From Flavisolibacter nicotianae (GTDB taxonomy: Bacteria > Bacteroidota > Bacteroidia > Chitinophagales > Chitinophagaceae): a stretch of DNA of 64,000 nucleotides. Location: contig NZ_RBCI01000004.1 of assembly GCF_003628535.1 (NCBI RefSeq), positions 186,001-250,000 on the forward strand, read 5' to 3'. The notes beneath the pieces are model-generated. The model saw nothing but the letters and a program-made list of their open reading frames with translations, ran no database searches and had not been told where the DNA came from. Below, piece after piece: positions 44,439 to 53,369 of the stretch (positions are counted from its first letter, which is position 1; every line of letters begins with the position of its first letter). The position numbers and the translations under genes were made by a program.

Positions 44439-45794
44439 CTAAAGATCATATTTGCTCAGCCGCCGGTAAAGGGCTGTCCGTGTAATGCCCAATTCCTTTG
44501 CCGCTTTGGATATATTGCCGTTGTTTTTTTCGATGACTTTGAGGATGGTGTTTTTTTCAATCGCACTCAGGTTCGACTGCTCCACTTCATCCACTTCCAC
44601 CAGCGCCGACTCGATTGGAGAGAAAAGGATATCTCTCGCCGTCAGCTCGTTGCCATCAGCCATGATCACGGCCCTTTCGATGGCATATTGCAGCTCGCGA
44701 ACGTTGCCGGGATAGTGGTACCCCAACAGCTTTTCTTTGGCCGATTTGTCAAGCTCCATTTCCGGCTTCAGGTATTTGGCCCGGTAGATCTTGATAAAAT
44801 GGTTGGCAAGCAGTAAAATGTCGCTGCCCCGTTTCCGCAACGGCGGCACCACGATCTCCACGGTGTTGATCCGGTAGATCAGGTCCTTGCGAAACCGGCT
44901 CTCGTTGGCCAGCTCTGAGAGTGGCAGGTTGGTGGCGCAGATCAGGCGGATGTCGATGGGAACTGGCTCGTTGCTTCCCAACCGGGTCACCTGACGGTTT
45001 TGCAGAACGCTTAACAATTTCGCCTGCTGGTGAAGGGAAATATTGCCGATTTCGTCAAGGAACAGGGTGCCGGTATTGGCCGACTCAAACCGGCCGGCGC
45101 GGTCTTCCCGGGCATCGGTAAAGGCGCCTTTTTTGTGGCCGAACAATTCGCTCTCGAAAAGCGAATCGGTCAGCGCACCCACGTCGACTTTGATGAACGG
45201 TTTTGTCACCCGCAACGAAAACTGGTGAATGGCCTTTGCGATCAGTTCCTTGCCGGTGCCGTTTTCGCCCAGGATCAAAATATTGGCATCCGTCGGTGCG
45301 ATCTTCTGGATCTTGTAAAAAATATCCTGCATGACCTCCGACTCACCCAACAGCTCTTTTTCAAAAATCGACGTACCCGAAGGTGGCGCTACGCTGCCCT
45401 TGCTTTCTTTCTGGCGCACAGCTTCCTTGATGGTGGCAATCAGCTTTTCATTATGCCAGGGCTTGACGATAAAATCAAACGCACCTTCTTTCAGCGAGCG
45501 GATGGCGAGGTCGATATCGCCATAAGCCGTGATCATGATGACATTGGCAGACGAACGGAACTCCTTGATTTTTTTCAGCCAGAAGATGCCTTCATTGCCC
45601 GTATTGATCGAGCTGTTGAAGTTCATATCGAGCAGGATCACGTCAAAATCCTGTTTGGCCAGGATGGAACGGATGTTCTCCGGGTTTTTTTCGGTCACGA
45701 TTTGTTTGACCTCGGGTTTAAGGAGCAGGCGAACGGCGGTCAGCACATCAACATCGTCGTCAATTACCAGGATCGAAGCAGTTTTTAAAGACAT
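44439..45794 (-). CDS. NtrC-type sigma-54-dependent response regulator
   Basis: A 451-residue regulator with receiver (phospho-acceptor Asp56 in VILLDMNFN, Lys111 in VKPW), AAA+ domain and Fis-type HTH. Walker A is GENGTGKE (176-183), Walker B LFLDEIG (244-250), and the sigma-54 contact loop reads GAFTDA (223-228) instead of GAFTGA. The C-terminal HTH is GNISKAAKELGITRTALYRR. It is divergent from the adaptor/ATPase/permease locus, with a half-site array in the gap, which makes that locus the likely target. The GAFTDA form occurs in other family members. Confidence 0.94.
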   Translation of the reverse strand: MSLKTASILVIDDDVDVLTAVRLLLKPEVKQIVTEKNPENIRSILAKQDFDVILLDMNFNSSINTGNEGIFWLKKIKEFRSSANVIMITAYGDIDLAIRSLKEGAFDFIVKPWHNEKLIATIKEAVRQKESKGSVAPPSGTSIFEKELLGESEVMQDIFYKIQKIAPTDANILILGENGTGKELIAKAIHQFSLRVTKPFIKVDVGALTDSLFESELFGHKKGAFTDAREDRAGRFESANTGTLFLDEIGNISLHQQAKLLSVLQNRQVTRLGSNEPVPIDIRLICATNLPLSELANESRFRKDLIYRINTVEIVVPPLRKRGSDILLLANHFIKIYRAKYLKPEMELDKSAKEKLLGYHYPGNVRELQYAIERAVIMADGNELTARDILFSPIESALVEVDEVEQSNLSAIEKNTILKVIEKNNGNISKAAKELGITRTALYRRLSKYDL

Positions 45795-45890
45795 GGTGTA
45801 AAGAAAAGAATTGTGGCGAAAGACGAAACTAACAATATGCCATCATATAAGAATCTGAAAATGAACACCTCTTTTTTGGCCGTTCAAATC

Positions 45891-45939
45891 CACTGTATCG
45901 AAAGCGGACAGTTTTTGTCCGCATGCGAACACTTTCGTA
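45891..45939 (+). promoter_or_regulatory. Permease-associated upstream box and half-site array, copy 1
   Basis: CACTGTATCGAAAGCGGACA (45891-45910) continues into TGTCCG (45916-45921) and CGAACA (45926-45931), then TCGTA. The hexamers CGGACA, TGTCCG and CGAACA alternate in orientation at 11 and 10 bp spacing, i.e. on one helix face. GCGGACA-GTTTT-TGTCCGC is a perfect 7-bp inverted repeat. The array lies between the NtrC-type gene and the adaptor gene and is a good candidate activator site. Confidence 0.65.
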
Positions 45940-45983
45940 GATCGTGGTTTTTCTAACCCGTTGAAAACCATGCCTTCCCTGTT

Positions 45984-46000
45984 TTGGCATCCTATTTCTT
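45984..46000 (+). promoter_or_regulatory. Weak sigma-54-like promoter before the adaptor gene
   Basis: TTGGCA at 45984-45989 matches the -24 element, but the -12 position reads TTTCTT rather than TTGCA/T. It lies about 60 nt after the half-site array and 30 nt before the GTG start, a sensible position, yet the -12 mismatch leaves it doubtful. Confidence 0.25.
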
Positions 46001-46029
46001 TTATCCTGTTCGGTTAAAAAAAAACGACA

Positions 46030-47283
46030 GTGGACAGAGTTATCGAAAAAAAACGCTGGAACAGCAAAAAAACATTCACCCTTGTTGGCGTAACGGCGCT
46101 GGTGCTGCTGATTGGCGGCAGCATTTACTACACCTCGGGCAAATCAAAATTGAACGTCGAGTCCGAACGCATCACAATCAGTGAAGTGAAAAAGGGCGCC
46201 TTCCAGGAATTTATTCCTGTCAACGGCGTTGTTCTGCCACAAACCACCATCTACCTCGATGCGGTGGAAGGAGGCCGGGTAGAAGAAAAATACGTGGAGG
46301 ATGGAGCAATGGTGAGCAAAGGCCAGCCCATTCTCCGGTTGTCCAACACCGATCTCGAACTAAGCCTCGTGAACCAGCAGACGGCCGTGTATAACCTGCT
46401 CACGCAAATGCAGATTGCGAAAAACGCTGCCCAGCAAAACACCACGCAAAAGCTCAACCAGAAAACCGATGTGGAAAACGCCTACAAAGAAGCCAAGCGG
46501 GTGTATGACCTGAACAAATACCTGTACGAACAAAAAGCCATTGGCCTGCAGGAATTCAAACAGGCGGAGAACACATTCAATTACCAGGTGGCGCGGATGA
46601 AGCTGACCGACGAGATCCTGAAACAGGATGCGACGTCGAATGTGCAACAGGTATCGCAGGCTGCGCAGTCGGCGAAGGGTTCGCAAAACGCCCTGAACGT
46701 GATGCGGAAAAAAGTGGGCGACCTCATTGTCCGGGCACCGGTTGCGGGCCAGTTAACCTCGCTGGATGTGGAGATCGGCCAGAGCAAAAACAAAGGCGAA
46801 CGCCTCGGCCAGATCGATATCATCAGTGGCTACAAGGTGCGGGTGGACATTGACGAGCACTATATCTCCCGTGTGTTCATTGGCCTGATGGGCGAAGCCA
46901 CAGTAGCCAACCAGAATTACAAATTGAAGATCACGAAGGTTTATACACAGGTGACCAATGGCCGTTTCCAGGTGGACATGCTGTTTGACGGAAAAGTGCC
47001 GGATGGGATCCGCCGCGGGCAAACCCTCCAGATCCGCCTGGCGCTGAGCGACGAAACACAAGCCCTGCTTCTGAACAAAGGCGGCTTTTTCCAGCAAACC
47101 GGCGGCAACTGGGTCTACAAAGTGAGTTCGGACGGCAATACGGCTTACAAAGTCGACGTTCAATTGGGACGGCAGAACCCCGACTACTACGAAGTGCTGA
47201 GTGGTTTGCAGCCAGGGGATAAGGTCGTTACATCCAGTTATGAGAATTACGGTAACATGCAGGAATTGGTGATCAAGAAATAG
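46030..47283 (+). CDS. HlyD/MacA-type periplasmic adaptor
   Basis: A 417-residue membrane-fusion protein. One N-terminal helix (about 17-35) is followed by a beta segment, a lipoyl half-motif (VEEKYVEDGAMVSKGQPILRL style), a coiled-coil hairpin of about 115-230 (LVNQQTAVYNLLTQMQ, LKQDATSNVQQVSQAAQSAK), the second lipoyl half (LIVRAPVAGQLTSLDVEIGQ), then beta-barrel and membrane-proximal domains (GGNWVYKVSSDGN). It bridges a MacB-type pump to an outer-membrane channel. The start is GTG at 46030. It is the first gene of the export locus; no TolC-like gene is in view. Confidence 0.9.
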   Translation: MDRVIEKKRWNSKKTFTLVGVTALVLLIGGSIYYTSGKSKLNVESERITISEVKKGAFQEFIPVNGVVLPQTTIYLDAVEGGRVEEKYVEDGAMVSKGQPILRLSNTDLELSLVNQQTAVYNLLTQMQIAKNAAQQNTTQKLNQKTDVENAYKEAKRVYDLNKYLYEQKAIGLQEFKQAENTFNYQVARMKLTDEILKQDATSNVQQVSQAAQSAKGSQNALNVMRKKVGDLIVRAPVAGQLTSLDVEIGQSKNKGERLGQIDIISGYKVRVDIDEHYISRVFIGLMGEATVANQNYKLKITKVYTQVTNGRFQVDMLFDGKVPDGIRRGQTLQIRLALSDETQALLLNKGGFFQQTGGNWVYKVSSDGNTAYKVDVQLGRQNPDYYEVLSGLQPGDKVVTSSYENYGNMQELVIKK

Positions 47284-47284
47284 A

Positions 47285-47314
47285 AGTCGGCTATCAGCTA
47301 TCAGCCTTCAGCTT
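47285..47314 (+). repeat. Microrepeat GGCTATCAGCTATCAGC
   Basis: Tandem CTATCAG units directly after the adaptor stop. Similar short repeats occur between several permease genes. Confidence 0.45.
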
Positions 47315-47428
47315 TTGTGCATAGCGATGTAACATTTTTCGGTTCAGTATCGTCTCTTCTAACAGTTTTATAAAAAAAGTTCGTTCAATAGCTAAGTCAG
47401 ACAACCGTTCATCACAAAATCAACAGTT

Positions 47429-47575
47429 ATGAAACTCTTACTTCTGATGTTTGTTTTTCTTTGCCTGCATACAACTACGCCGGTGAAAGGAACCAAAAAA
47501 GCAGGACCTGCTCTCAGGAAAGAAGCAAAAGCGTCGTTCCATCTTGCGCCATCAATTTTGATTGTCAACTTTTAA
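47429..47575 (+). CDS. Possible 48-residue secreted peptide
   Basis: An ATG-initiated frame sits between adaptor and ATPase. It starts with a basic residue and a strongly hydrophobic core (KLLLLMFVFLCLH), like a signal peptide, followed by a basic segment (GTKKAGPALRKEAKA) and a hydrophobic end (PSILIVNF). The position inside the operon gives it some support. It is short and unrecognised, so it may be fortuitous. Confidence 0.35.
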   Translation: MKLLLLMFVFLCLHTTTPVKGTKKAGPALRKEAKASFHLAPSILIVNF

Positions 47576-47625
47576 CGCTGAAAGTGACAGTCGATAATCA
47601 ACCAATCAGCCATCAATCAACACTT

Positions 47626-48303
47626 ATGATAAAGATTCGAAACATGGAAAAAATCTACCGTACCGAAGAAGTGGAAACGGTAGCCCTCAACAAACTGAAT
47701 CTCGATGTAAAGGAAGGAGAGTTCGTCGCCGTGATGGGCCCTTCGGGCTGCGGCAAATCCACGCTGCTCAACATCCTGGGTTTACTCGACGAACCCGATA
47801 GCGGAAGCTTTCTTTTCAACGGGATTGAAGTGGCCAAATACAACGAACGCAAACGGGCCGATTTGCGCAAACGCAACATCGGGTTCGTTTTCCAGAGTTT
47901 CAACCTGATTGATGAACTGACCGTCTTTGAAAATGTGGAACTGCCCCTGATCTACCTGGGCGTAACGGCCGCAGACCGCAAAACCAGGGTAGAAGACGTG
48001 TTGGACAAAATGCAGATCATGCACCGCCGCAATCACTACCCGCAACAGCTTTCGGGTGGCCAGCAACAGCGTGTGGCGGTTGCCAGGGCGGTGGTCAACA
48101 AACCCAAACTGATCCTCGCAGATGAACCGACCGGTAACCTCGATTCTTCCAACGGCAACGAGGTAATGCAACTCCTGACGGACCTGAACGAACAAGGAAC
48201 CACGATCATAATGGTGACACACTCCGAGCACGATGCCCGCTACAGTCATCGCATCGTACGCATGCTCGACGGACAAACGGTCCTGGAAAATATCATGGTG
48301 TAA
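47626..48303 (+). CDS. MacB/LolD-type ABC transporter ATPase
   Basis: A 225-residue ATPase. Walker [10 protein letters not shown] (38-46), Q-loop Gln90 ([12 protein letters not shown]), signature [14 protein letters not shown] (142-155), Walker B LILADEP (162-168) and the H-loop His in [11 protein letters not shown] are all intact. The [19 protein letters not shown] start is typical of MacB/LolD-type ATPases that act with FtsX-fold permeases. The ATG at 47626 is used; the longer frame from 47461 includes non-family sequence. It is the only ATPase gene seen for at least seven permeases. Confidence 0.95.
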   Translation: MIKIRNMEKIYRTEEVETVALNKLNLDVKEGEFVAVMGPSGCGKSTLLNILGLLDEPDSGSFLFNGIEVAKYNERKRADLRKRNIGFVFQSFNLIDELTVFENVELPLIYLGVTAADRKTRVEDVLDKMQIMHRRNHYPQQLSGGQQQRVAVARAVVNKPKLILADEPTGNLDSSNGNEVMQLLTDLNEQGTTIIMVTHSEHDARYSHRIVRMLDGQTVLENIMV

Positions 48304-48372
48304 ACTTGTTTGAAAAGGGAAGACTGCACAAGAAACAACCGAGAAGAATTTCTTTCCGCTCAAACACAATTT

Positions 48373-50796
48373 ATGTTCCGCAACTATTTGAAAATTGCCT
48401 TGCGCAATTTGAGGAAGTACAAGGCGATTTCCTTTATTAACCTTTTTGGCCTGACGGTAGGGCTCACCTGCTGCCTGTTGATCCTGGCGTATATTTTAAA
48501 TGAGCTGAGTTACGACCGTTATAAAAATGCGAAAAACATTTATCGCGTTGAGCGCACCTTCCTGAACCCGCAGGACAAGACAGTGAACCTTCGCCTGGCG
48601 GCCATCGCGCCTCCTTTTGGATCCCTGTTGCAAACTGATTTCAAAGAAATCAAAAAGCTGACACAGGTTTTGTCGAATGGACCAACGCCGTTCCGGTTCG
48701 AGGAAAAAATGTTCAGCGAATCCAACTCGTATTTCAGCGACGGAAATCTGCTCGACCTATTTGATGTCAAGGTTCTAAAAGGCAACCCGGCCAGGGCGCT
48801 GGAAGAGCCCAATTCGGTCATGCTCACGGAAGAAACGGCCCAAAAATATTTTGGCAACGACGACCCTGTGAACAAAGTAATCCGGATGAACAACCAGTTT
48901 GATCTAAAGGTGACTGGCGTGTACAAGGCTTTCCCGTCCAATTCGCACCTTCACCCCGAGTTGCTGATTTCGTTCCCGACCTTGATGGACAGTGCGGTTT
49001 ACGGCAAACAGAATTTCGTGGACAATTTCGGCAATAATGCCTTTTACACCTATATTCTCCTGCCGGAGCATTACGATCCCAGGCGCCTGGAGGCACAATT
49101 GCCGGCTTTCCAAAACAGGCACATTCCGCCGGACAACAACGGTTTGATCAAAGCTTCGGATTATTCCCTGCTCACACTGCGCAAGGTGACCGACATTCAC
49201 TTGCTGTCGCACAAAGACGATGAGGCCGAGGAAAACGGCGATATCAAACGGGTGTATATCTTCTCGGCGATTGCTCTTTTTATTTTGCTGATTGCCTGCA
49301 TCAATTACATGAATCTTTCCACGGCCCGCTCTGTCCTGCGTGCAAAGGAAATCGGAATCCGCAAAGTGGTTGGCGCACGAAAGGCCGAATTGATCGGGCA
49401 ATTTTTAAGCGAGTCGGTTTTACTCTGTTGGCTGGCCGCCATTCTTTCTTACGTCTGCACCTGGCTTGCACTGCCTTATTTAAACAAGCTGTCGGGACAG
49501 AACCTTTCCATCAACCAGCTTTTACATTGGTCGGTCTTGCTTCCGCTTGTCCTGGTCCCCTTTGTTGTTGGCATTTTCTCGGGCCTTTACCCGGCGCTTT
49601 TTCTTTCTTCTTTCCAGCCCATCAAAGTGTTGAAAGGCTTGTTGAAAGTTGGCGGTGGCAATGTGTCGTTTCGCAAAGTGCTGGTGGTGGTGCAGTTTGC
49701 CATTTCCATCATCCTGATCATCAGTACGGCAATCGTGTTTAAGCAGATGCGGTTCATGCAAAACAAATCGCTTGGCTTTAACCGCGATCACATTGTAACG
49801 CTGGCTTACAACGACGGCCTGACGGAGCAGTACAACGCTTTTAGGTTCGAACTGCTTTCCAATCCGAACATCAAAAACATATCCCGCTCCTCACGCATAC
49901 CCACAGGGCGCTTGCTGGATGCCATGGGGTCGCAGATCAATAAGGGCGATAGCCTTGCACCGACACAGGCCGATATCAAATTTGTTGTGGCAGATGAAGA
50001 TTACCTCGCGACCTACGGCGTAAAAATGATCGCCGGCAGAGGCCTTTCAAGAGACTACGGTACCGACACGTCTTCGTTCCTGGTCAACGAAGCGGCTGTG
50101 CGTGTTTTGGGATTGCAATCACCGCAGGATGCTGTGGGCAAACAATTTCTGTATGGCGGAAGAAAAGGCCAGTTGGTCGGGGTATTTAATGACTTCCATT
50201 TCGAATCCATGCATCAACGAATCCTGCCGCTGGTGATGTTCATCCCGAAAAATGCAAAAAACTACGGCAGCCTGACGGTAAAGCTATCCGGCAACACGCA
50301 GGGTGCTATGGCTCATCTGGAAAGCACCTGGAAAAAGTTTTTACCGCATATCCCGTTCGACTATACATTCCTCGATGACCGGTTTGCCAAATTGTATCAG
50401 TCCGAAGAGCGGCAGCGCTCCATCTTTACCACGTTTGCCGCTATTGCCATTTTCATCGCCTGCCTGGGTTTGTTTGGCTTGTCTGCATTCACCATCAGCC
50501 AGCGCTTCAAGGAAATCGGTATCCGCAAGGTACTTGGAGCCGACGTGAGCACCATCGTCACGCTGTTGTCGAAAGATTTTCTAAAACTTGTCGGCGTCTC
50601 CGCCCTGATTGCGTTTCCTGCCGCCTGGTATTTCATACACAAATGGCTGGATGATTTTGCCTACCGCATCAACATGCCCTGGTGGCTTTTCCTGGTGGCA
50701 GCGCTGCTTGCCGGTGTGATTGCCTTTGTGACCATCGCCTCGCAGGCGGTGAAAGCAGCAACGGCCAACCCGGTAAAAAGTCTGCGGACAGAATAG
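48373..50796 (+). CDS. FtsX/MacB-like permease 1 of the tandem array
   Basis: An 807-residue, 8-TM protein made of two MacB_PCD-FtsX halves. It opens MFRNYLKIALRNLRKYK. TM1 is near 20-42, the first periplasmic domain about 45-280, TM2-4 about 285-425, TM5 about 435-455, the second periplasmic domain to about 670, then TM6-8. The coupling-helix motif occurs twice: KEIGIRKVVGA near residue 325 and KEIGIRKVLGA near 713. The end is NPVKSLRTE. The ATG at 48373, not the frame start at 48310, gives the family N-terminus. It lies 69 nt after the ATPase gene. Confidence 0.93.
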   Translation: MFRNYLKIALRNLRKYKAISFINLFGLTVGLTCCLLILAYILNELSYDRYKNAKNIYRVERTFLNPQDKTVNLRLAAIAPPFGSLLQTDFKEIKKLTQVLSNGPTPFRFEEKMFSESNSYFSDGNLLDLFDVKVLKGNPARALEEPNSVMLTEETAQKYFGNDDPVNKVIRMNNQFDLKVTGVYKAFPSNSHLHPELLISFPTLMDSAVYGKQNFVDNFGNNAFYTYILLPEHYDPRRLEAQLPAFQNRHIPPDNNGLIKASDYSLLTLRKVTDIHLLSHKDDEAEENGDIKRVYIFSAIALFILLIACINYMNLSTARSVLRAKEIGIRKVVGARKAELIGQFLSESVLLCWLAAILSYVCTWLALPYLNKLSGQNLSINQLLHWSVLLPLVLVPFVVGIFSGLYPALFLSSFQPIKVLKGLLKVGGGNVSFRKVLVVVQFAISIILIISTAIVFKQMRFMQNKSLGFNRDHIVTLAYNDGLTEQYNAFRFELLSNPNIKNISRSSRIPTGRLLDAMGSQINKGDSLAPTQADIKFVVADEDYLATYGVKMIAGRGLSRDYGTDTSSFLVNEAAVRVLGLQSPQDAVGKQFLYGGRKGQLVGVFNDFHFESMHQRILPLVMFIPKNAKNYGSLTVKLSGNTQGAMAHLESTWKKFLPHIPFDYTFLDDRFAKLYQSEERQRSIFTTFAAIAIFIACLGLFGLSAFTISQRFKEIGIRKVLGADVSTIVTLLSKDFLKLVGVSALIAFPAAWYFIHKWLDDFAYRINMPWWLFLVAALLAGVIAFVTIASQAVKAATANPVKSLRTE

Positions 50797-50802
50797 ATAT
50801 TT

Positions 50803-50827
50803 TGAATGATCAATGATGAATAGTGTT
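50803..50827 (+). repeat. Microrepeat between permeases 1 and 2
   Basis: TGAATGATCAATGATGAATAGTG is a degenerate run of the GGTGAATAGTGAA-type repeat in the 81-nt gap. Confidence 0.4.
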
Positions 50828-50877
50828 TCCGGACCAATCAAAATTTTTCATTCCACATTCAGCATTAAAAAACAATC

Positions 50878-53301
50878 ATGTTTCGGAATTATCTAAAACT
50901 AGCCTGGCGGAATTTGGGAAAGCACAAAGTCGATACGGCCATTAACCTGGTTGGTTTGTGCGTGGCCTTTACAGCGGCCTTGCTGCTTTTTCTAAGCGTA
51001 TTTTTTGAATTTTCATACGACAACTTTCATGAGAATGGGAAGCAGCTTTATCATGTGTACACCAAAGTTTACCGCGTAAACGGTGTACAAAATTCCTCCA
51101 CGGTGCCGGTCCCGATGATACCCGCCTTGAAAGAAAGCTATCCGGAAATTCAGTACGCCAGCCGGTATGTTTCCAAGAACGGGAATGTGCGCTATATGGA
51201 AAAACAGCTCACGCAGAACCTGCGGATCACCGATCCTGATTTTTTCCGCATGTTCTCTTTTCCCTTCCTGAAAGGTTCGCCGCAAACAGCGCTCAACGAT
51301 TTGAACAGTCTTGTGCTGACAAGGAAATCGGCAGCAGCAATCTTCGGCAAGGAGGAAGATCCGATCGGAAAAATTGTGCAGATGCAGGTTGGCAGCCAGT
51401 GGAAGCCTTTTACCGTGACAGGGGTCACGGCCGACATTCCCGAAAACTCAAGTATCACGTTCGACATGGTTGGCCGTTTCGAGACCGACGAGAACTACAA
51501 CGCCAGGATAAATGACTGGGAAAGCTGGAATCACAATGCCTATGTGCAATTGAAACAAGGGGCTTCCCCGGATGCGCTGGTGAAAAAAACGGCCGCGTTT
51601 TTTGACCAATATTTTAAGGAAGACTACAATGGCCTGAAGCGGGACGGCGCCAAACCGGCTGCGGATGGCTCCTACATCCAGTTAGGGCTTTTACCGCTGA
51701 AGGATATGCATACCGAAACAGCGATGCTCGTAGAAGGCGGCAATGTTAGCCGGAGTTATTTATACCTTCTGCTGGCCATCGGTGTGCTGATCCTGCTCAT
51801 TGCATGCATTAATTTTATCAATCTTACCATCGGCCGTTCCTTTACCCGTTCACACGAAATCGGCCTGCGCAAAACCCTGGGCGCCTTGCGCGGACAGATC
51901 ATTGCGCAATTGTGGGTGGAGGCCTTGTTGATTTGCTTTTTTGCCCTGGTCGTGAGTGGTGTTCTTTCCTATATTTTGCTGCCGCCCTACAAACAGTTGT
52001 TTGCTTTGCACGTAGAGCGGGACGTACTTTTTTCACCGGTTGTTTGGGCCGGCGTGCTGGCCGGTTTTTTCCTGATTACCCTGGTAGCCGGTGGCTACCC
52101 GGCCTGGCTGATTTCAAGGGTCAACATCGTCAGCATTCTCAAAGGAAAATTTTCCATCGCACGGTCGCAAGGCATCCGGAACACACTGATTGTTGTGCAG
52201 TTTTCCATAGCCGTCCTGCTGCTGATCTGTACAATTATTTCCTGGCAGCAGATCGATTACCTCCGAAACAAGCCGCTTGGTTACAATCGGGCCCAGGTGA
52301 TCTCTGTTCCGGTCGAAGGCGACCAGGACCCGGCGCTGGTGCTGGAAAGGCTTCGAGAAAAATTATCCGGTTATCCAACCATCAAAAGCATCAGCGGCAT
52401 TTACAACAATCTTGGCCGCGGGTTGGATGGGTCCTCTCGTCATTCCACTGTTGGTTTTGATTACAAGAACCGCGGCATCTCTACGGGCTGGCTTGGTGTG
52501 AGCTATGATTTTGTAAAGACACTTGACCTGCAGTTGGTGGCCGGCCGTGATTTCTCCCGTGACTTTCCCACTGATAGCAACGCCATGGTCATCAACGAAG
52601 CCATGGCCAGACAACTGGAGGAAAAAAATGTGATAGGGTTGCAACTGCTGGCAAGAGACAGCGCCCATCCAGTAACCGTCATCGGCGTGGTGAAGGATTT
52701 CAACTACGAGTCATTACAAAAGAAAATCGAGCCAATGAGCTTTGTGCTGGAAAAGGATTTCCCGGCTCACTATGCACTGGTCAAAGTGGCTTCGGCCAAC
52801 CTGCCGGCCAGCATGGAGCTGGTAAAAAATACCTGGAAGCAAATTCTTCCCAACAGCGATTTCAAAGGCTCCTTCCTCGATGAGAACATTGATCGCCAAT
52901 ATAAAAAAGAAGAAAAGCTTTCCCAGATTTTTGTTTCCTGCGCCGTGATTGCCATCGTGCTTTCCTGTCTGGGATTACTGGCCATGGTGATCCTGATCGT
53001 GACACAAAAGATCAAGGAAATCGGTATCCGCAAAGTATTGGGTGCATCGGTCGGCAATATTGTGTTCCTCGTGTCGAAAGAGTTTTTCTGGCTGGTGGCC
53101 ATTGCCATCATCATCGCCTCGCCGCTGGCCTGGTTTGGCATGCAAAAATGGCTCGACAACTTCGCCTACCGCATCAGCATCGCCTGGTGGGTGTTTGTGC
53201 TGGCCGGTTTGCTGGCCTTCGTGGTGGCGCTTTGTACCATTAGTATCCAGGCCATTAAGGCGGCCACGGCCAACCCGGTGAAGAGCCTGCGAACGGAATA
53301 A
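50878..53301 (+). CDS. FtsX/MacB-like permease 2
   Basis: An 807-residue paralogue with the same duplicated 8-TM layout. N-terminus MFRNYLKLAWRNLGKHK. The first coupling motif is the divergent HEIGLRKTLGALRGQ (near 326), the second KEIGIRKVLGASVGN (near 714), and it ends NPVKSLRTE. The first half reads ACINFINLTIGRSF where most copies read NLSTARS, so the first half has drifted. It is separated from permeases 1 and 3 by repeat-bearing gaps of 81 and 68 nt. Confidence 0.93.
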   Translation: MFRNYLKLAWRNLGKHKVDTAINLVGLCVAFTAALLLFLSVFFEFSYDNFHENGKQLYHVYTKVYRVNGVQNSSTVPVPMIPALKESYPEIQYASRYVSKNGNVRYMEKQLTQNLRITDPDFFRMFSFPFLKGSPQTALNDLNSLVLTRKSAAAIFGKEEDPIGKIVQMQVGSQWKPFTVTGVTADIPENSSITFDMVGRFETDENYNARINDWESWNHNAYVQLKQGASPDALVKKTAAFFDQYFKEDYNGLKRDGAKPAADGSYIQLGLLPLKDMHTETAMLVEGGNVSRSYLYLLLAIGVLILLIACINFINLTIGRSFTRSHEIGLRKTLGALRGQIIAQLWVEALLICFFALVVSGVLSYILLPPYKQLFALHVERDVLFSPVVWAGVLAGFFLITLVAGGYPAWLISRVNIVSILKGKFSIARSQGIRNTLIVVQFSIAVLLLICTIISWQQIDYLRNKPLGYNRAQVISVPVEGDQDPALVLERLREKLSGYPTIKSISGIYNNLGRGLDGSSRHSTVGFDYKNRGISTGWLGVSYDFVKTLDLQLVAGRDFSRDFPTDSNAMVINEAMARQLEEKNVIGLQLLARDSAHPVTVIGVVKDFNYESLQKKIEPMSFVLEKDFPAHYALVKVASANLPASMELVKNTWKQILPNSDFKGSFLDENIDRQYKKEEKLSQIFVSCAVIAIVLSCLGLLAMVILIVTQKIKEIGIRKVLGASVGNIVFLVSKEFFWLVAIAIIIASPLAWFGMQKWLDNFAYRISIAWWVFVLAGLLAFVVALCTISIQAIKAATANPVKSLRTE

Positions 53302-53303
53302 AG

Positions 53304-53327
53304 TAGTGAATGGTGAATAGTGAATAA
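53304..53327 (+). repeat. Microrepeat between permeases 2 and 3
   Basis: TAGTGAATGGTGAATAGTGA and the next bases are tandem GTGAATG/ATAGTGAA units. It is the clearest copy of this repeat family in the window and begins right after the stop codon. Confidence 0.6.
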
Positions 53328-53369
53328 ACGACGTTTAATAATCAATCATCAGTAATTAATAACCGACAC

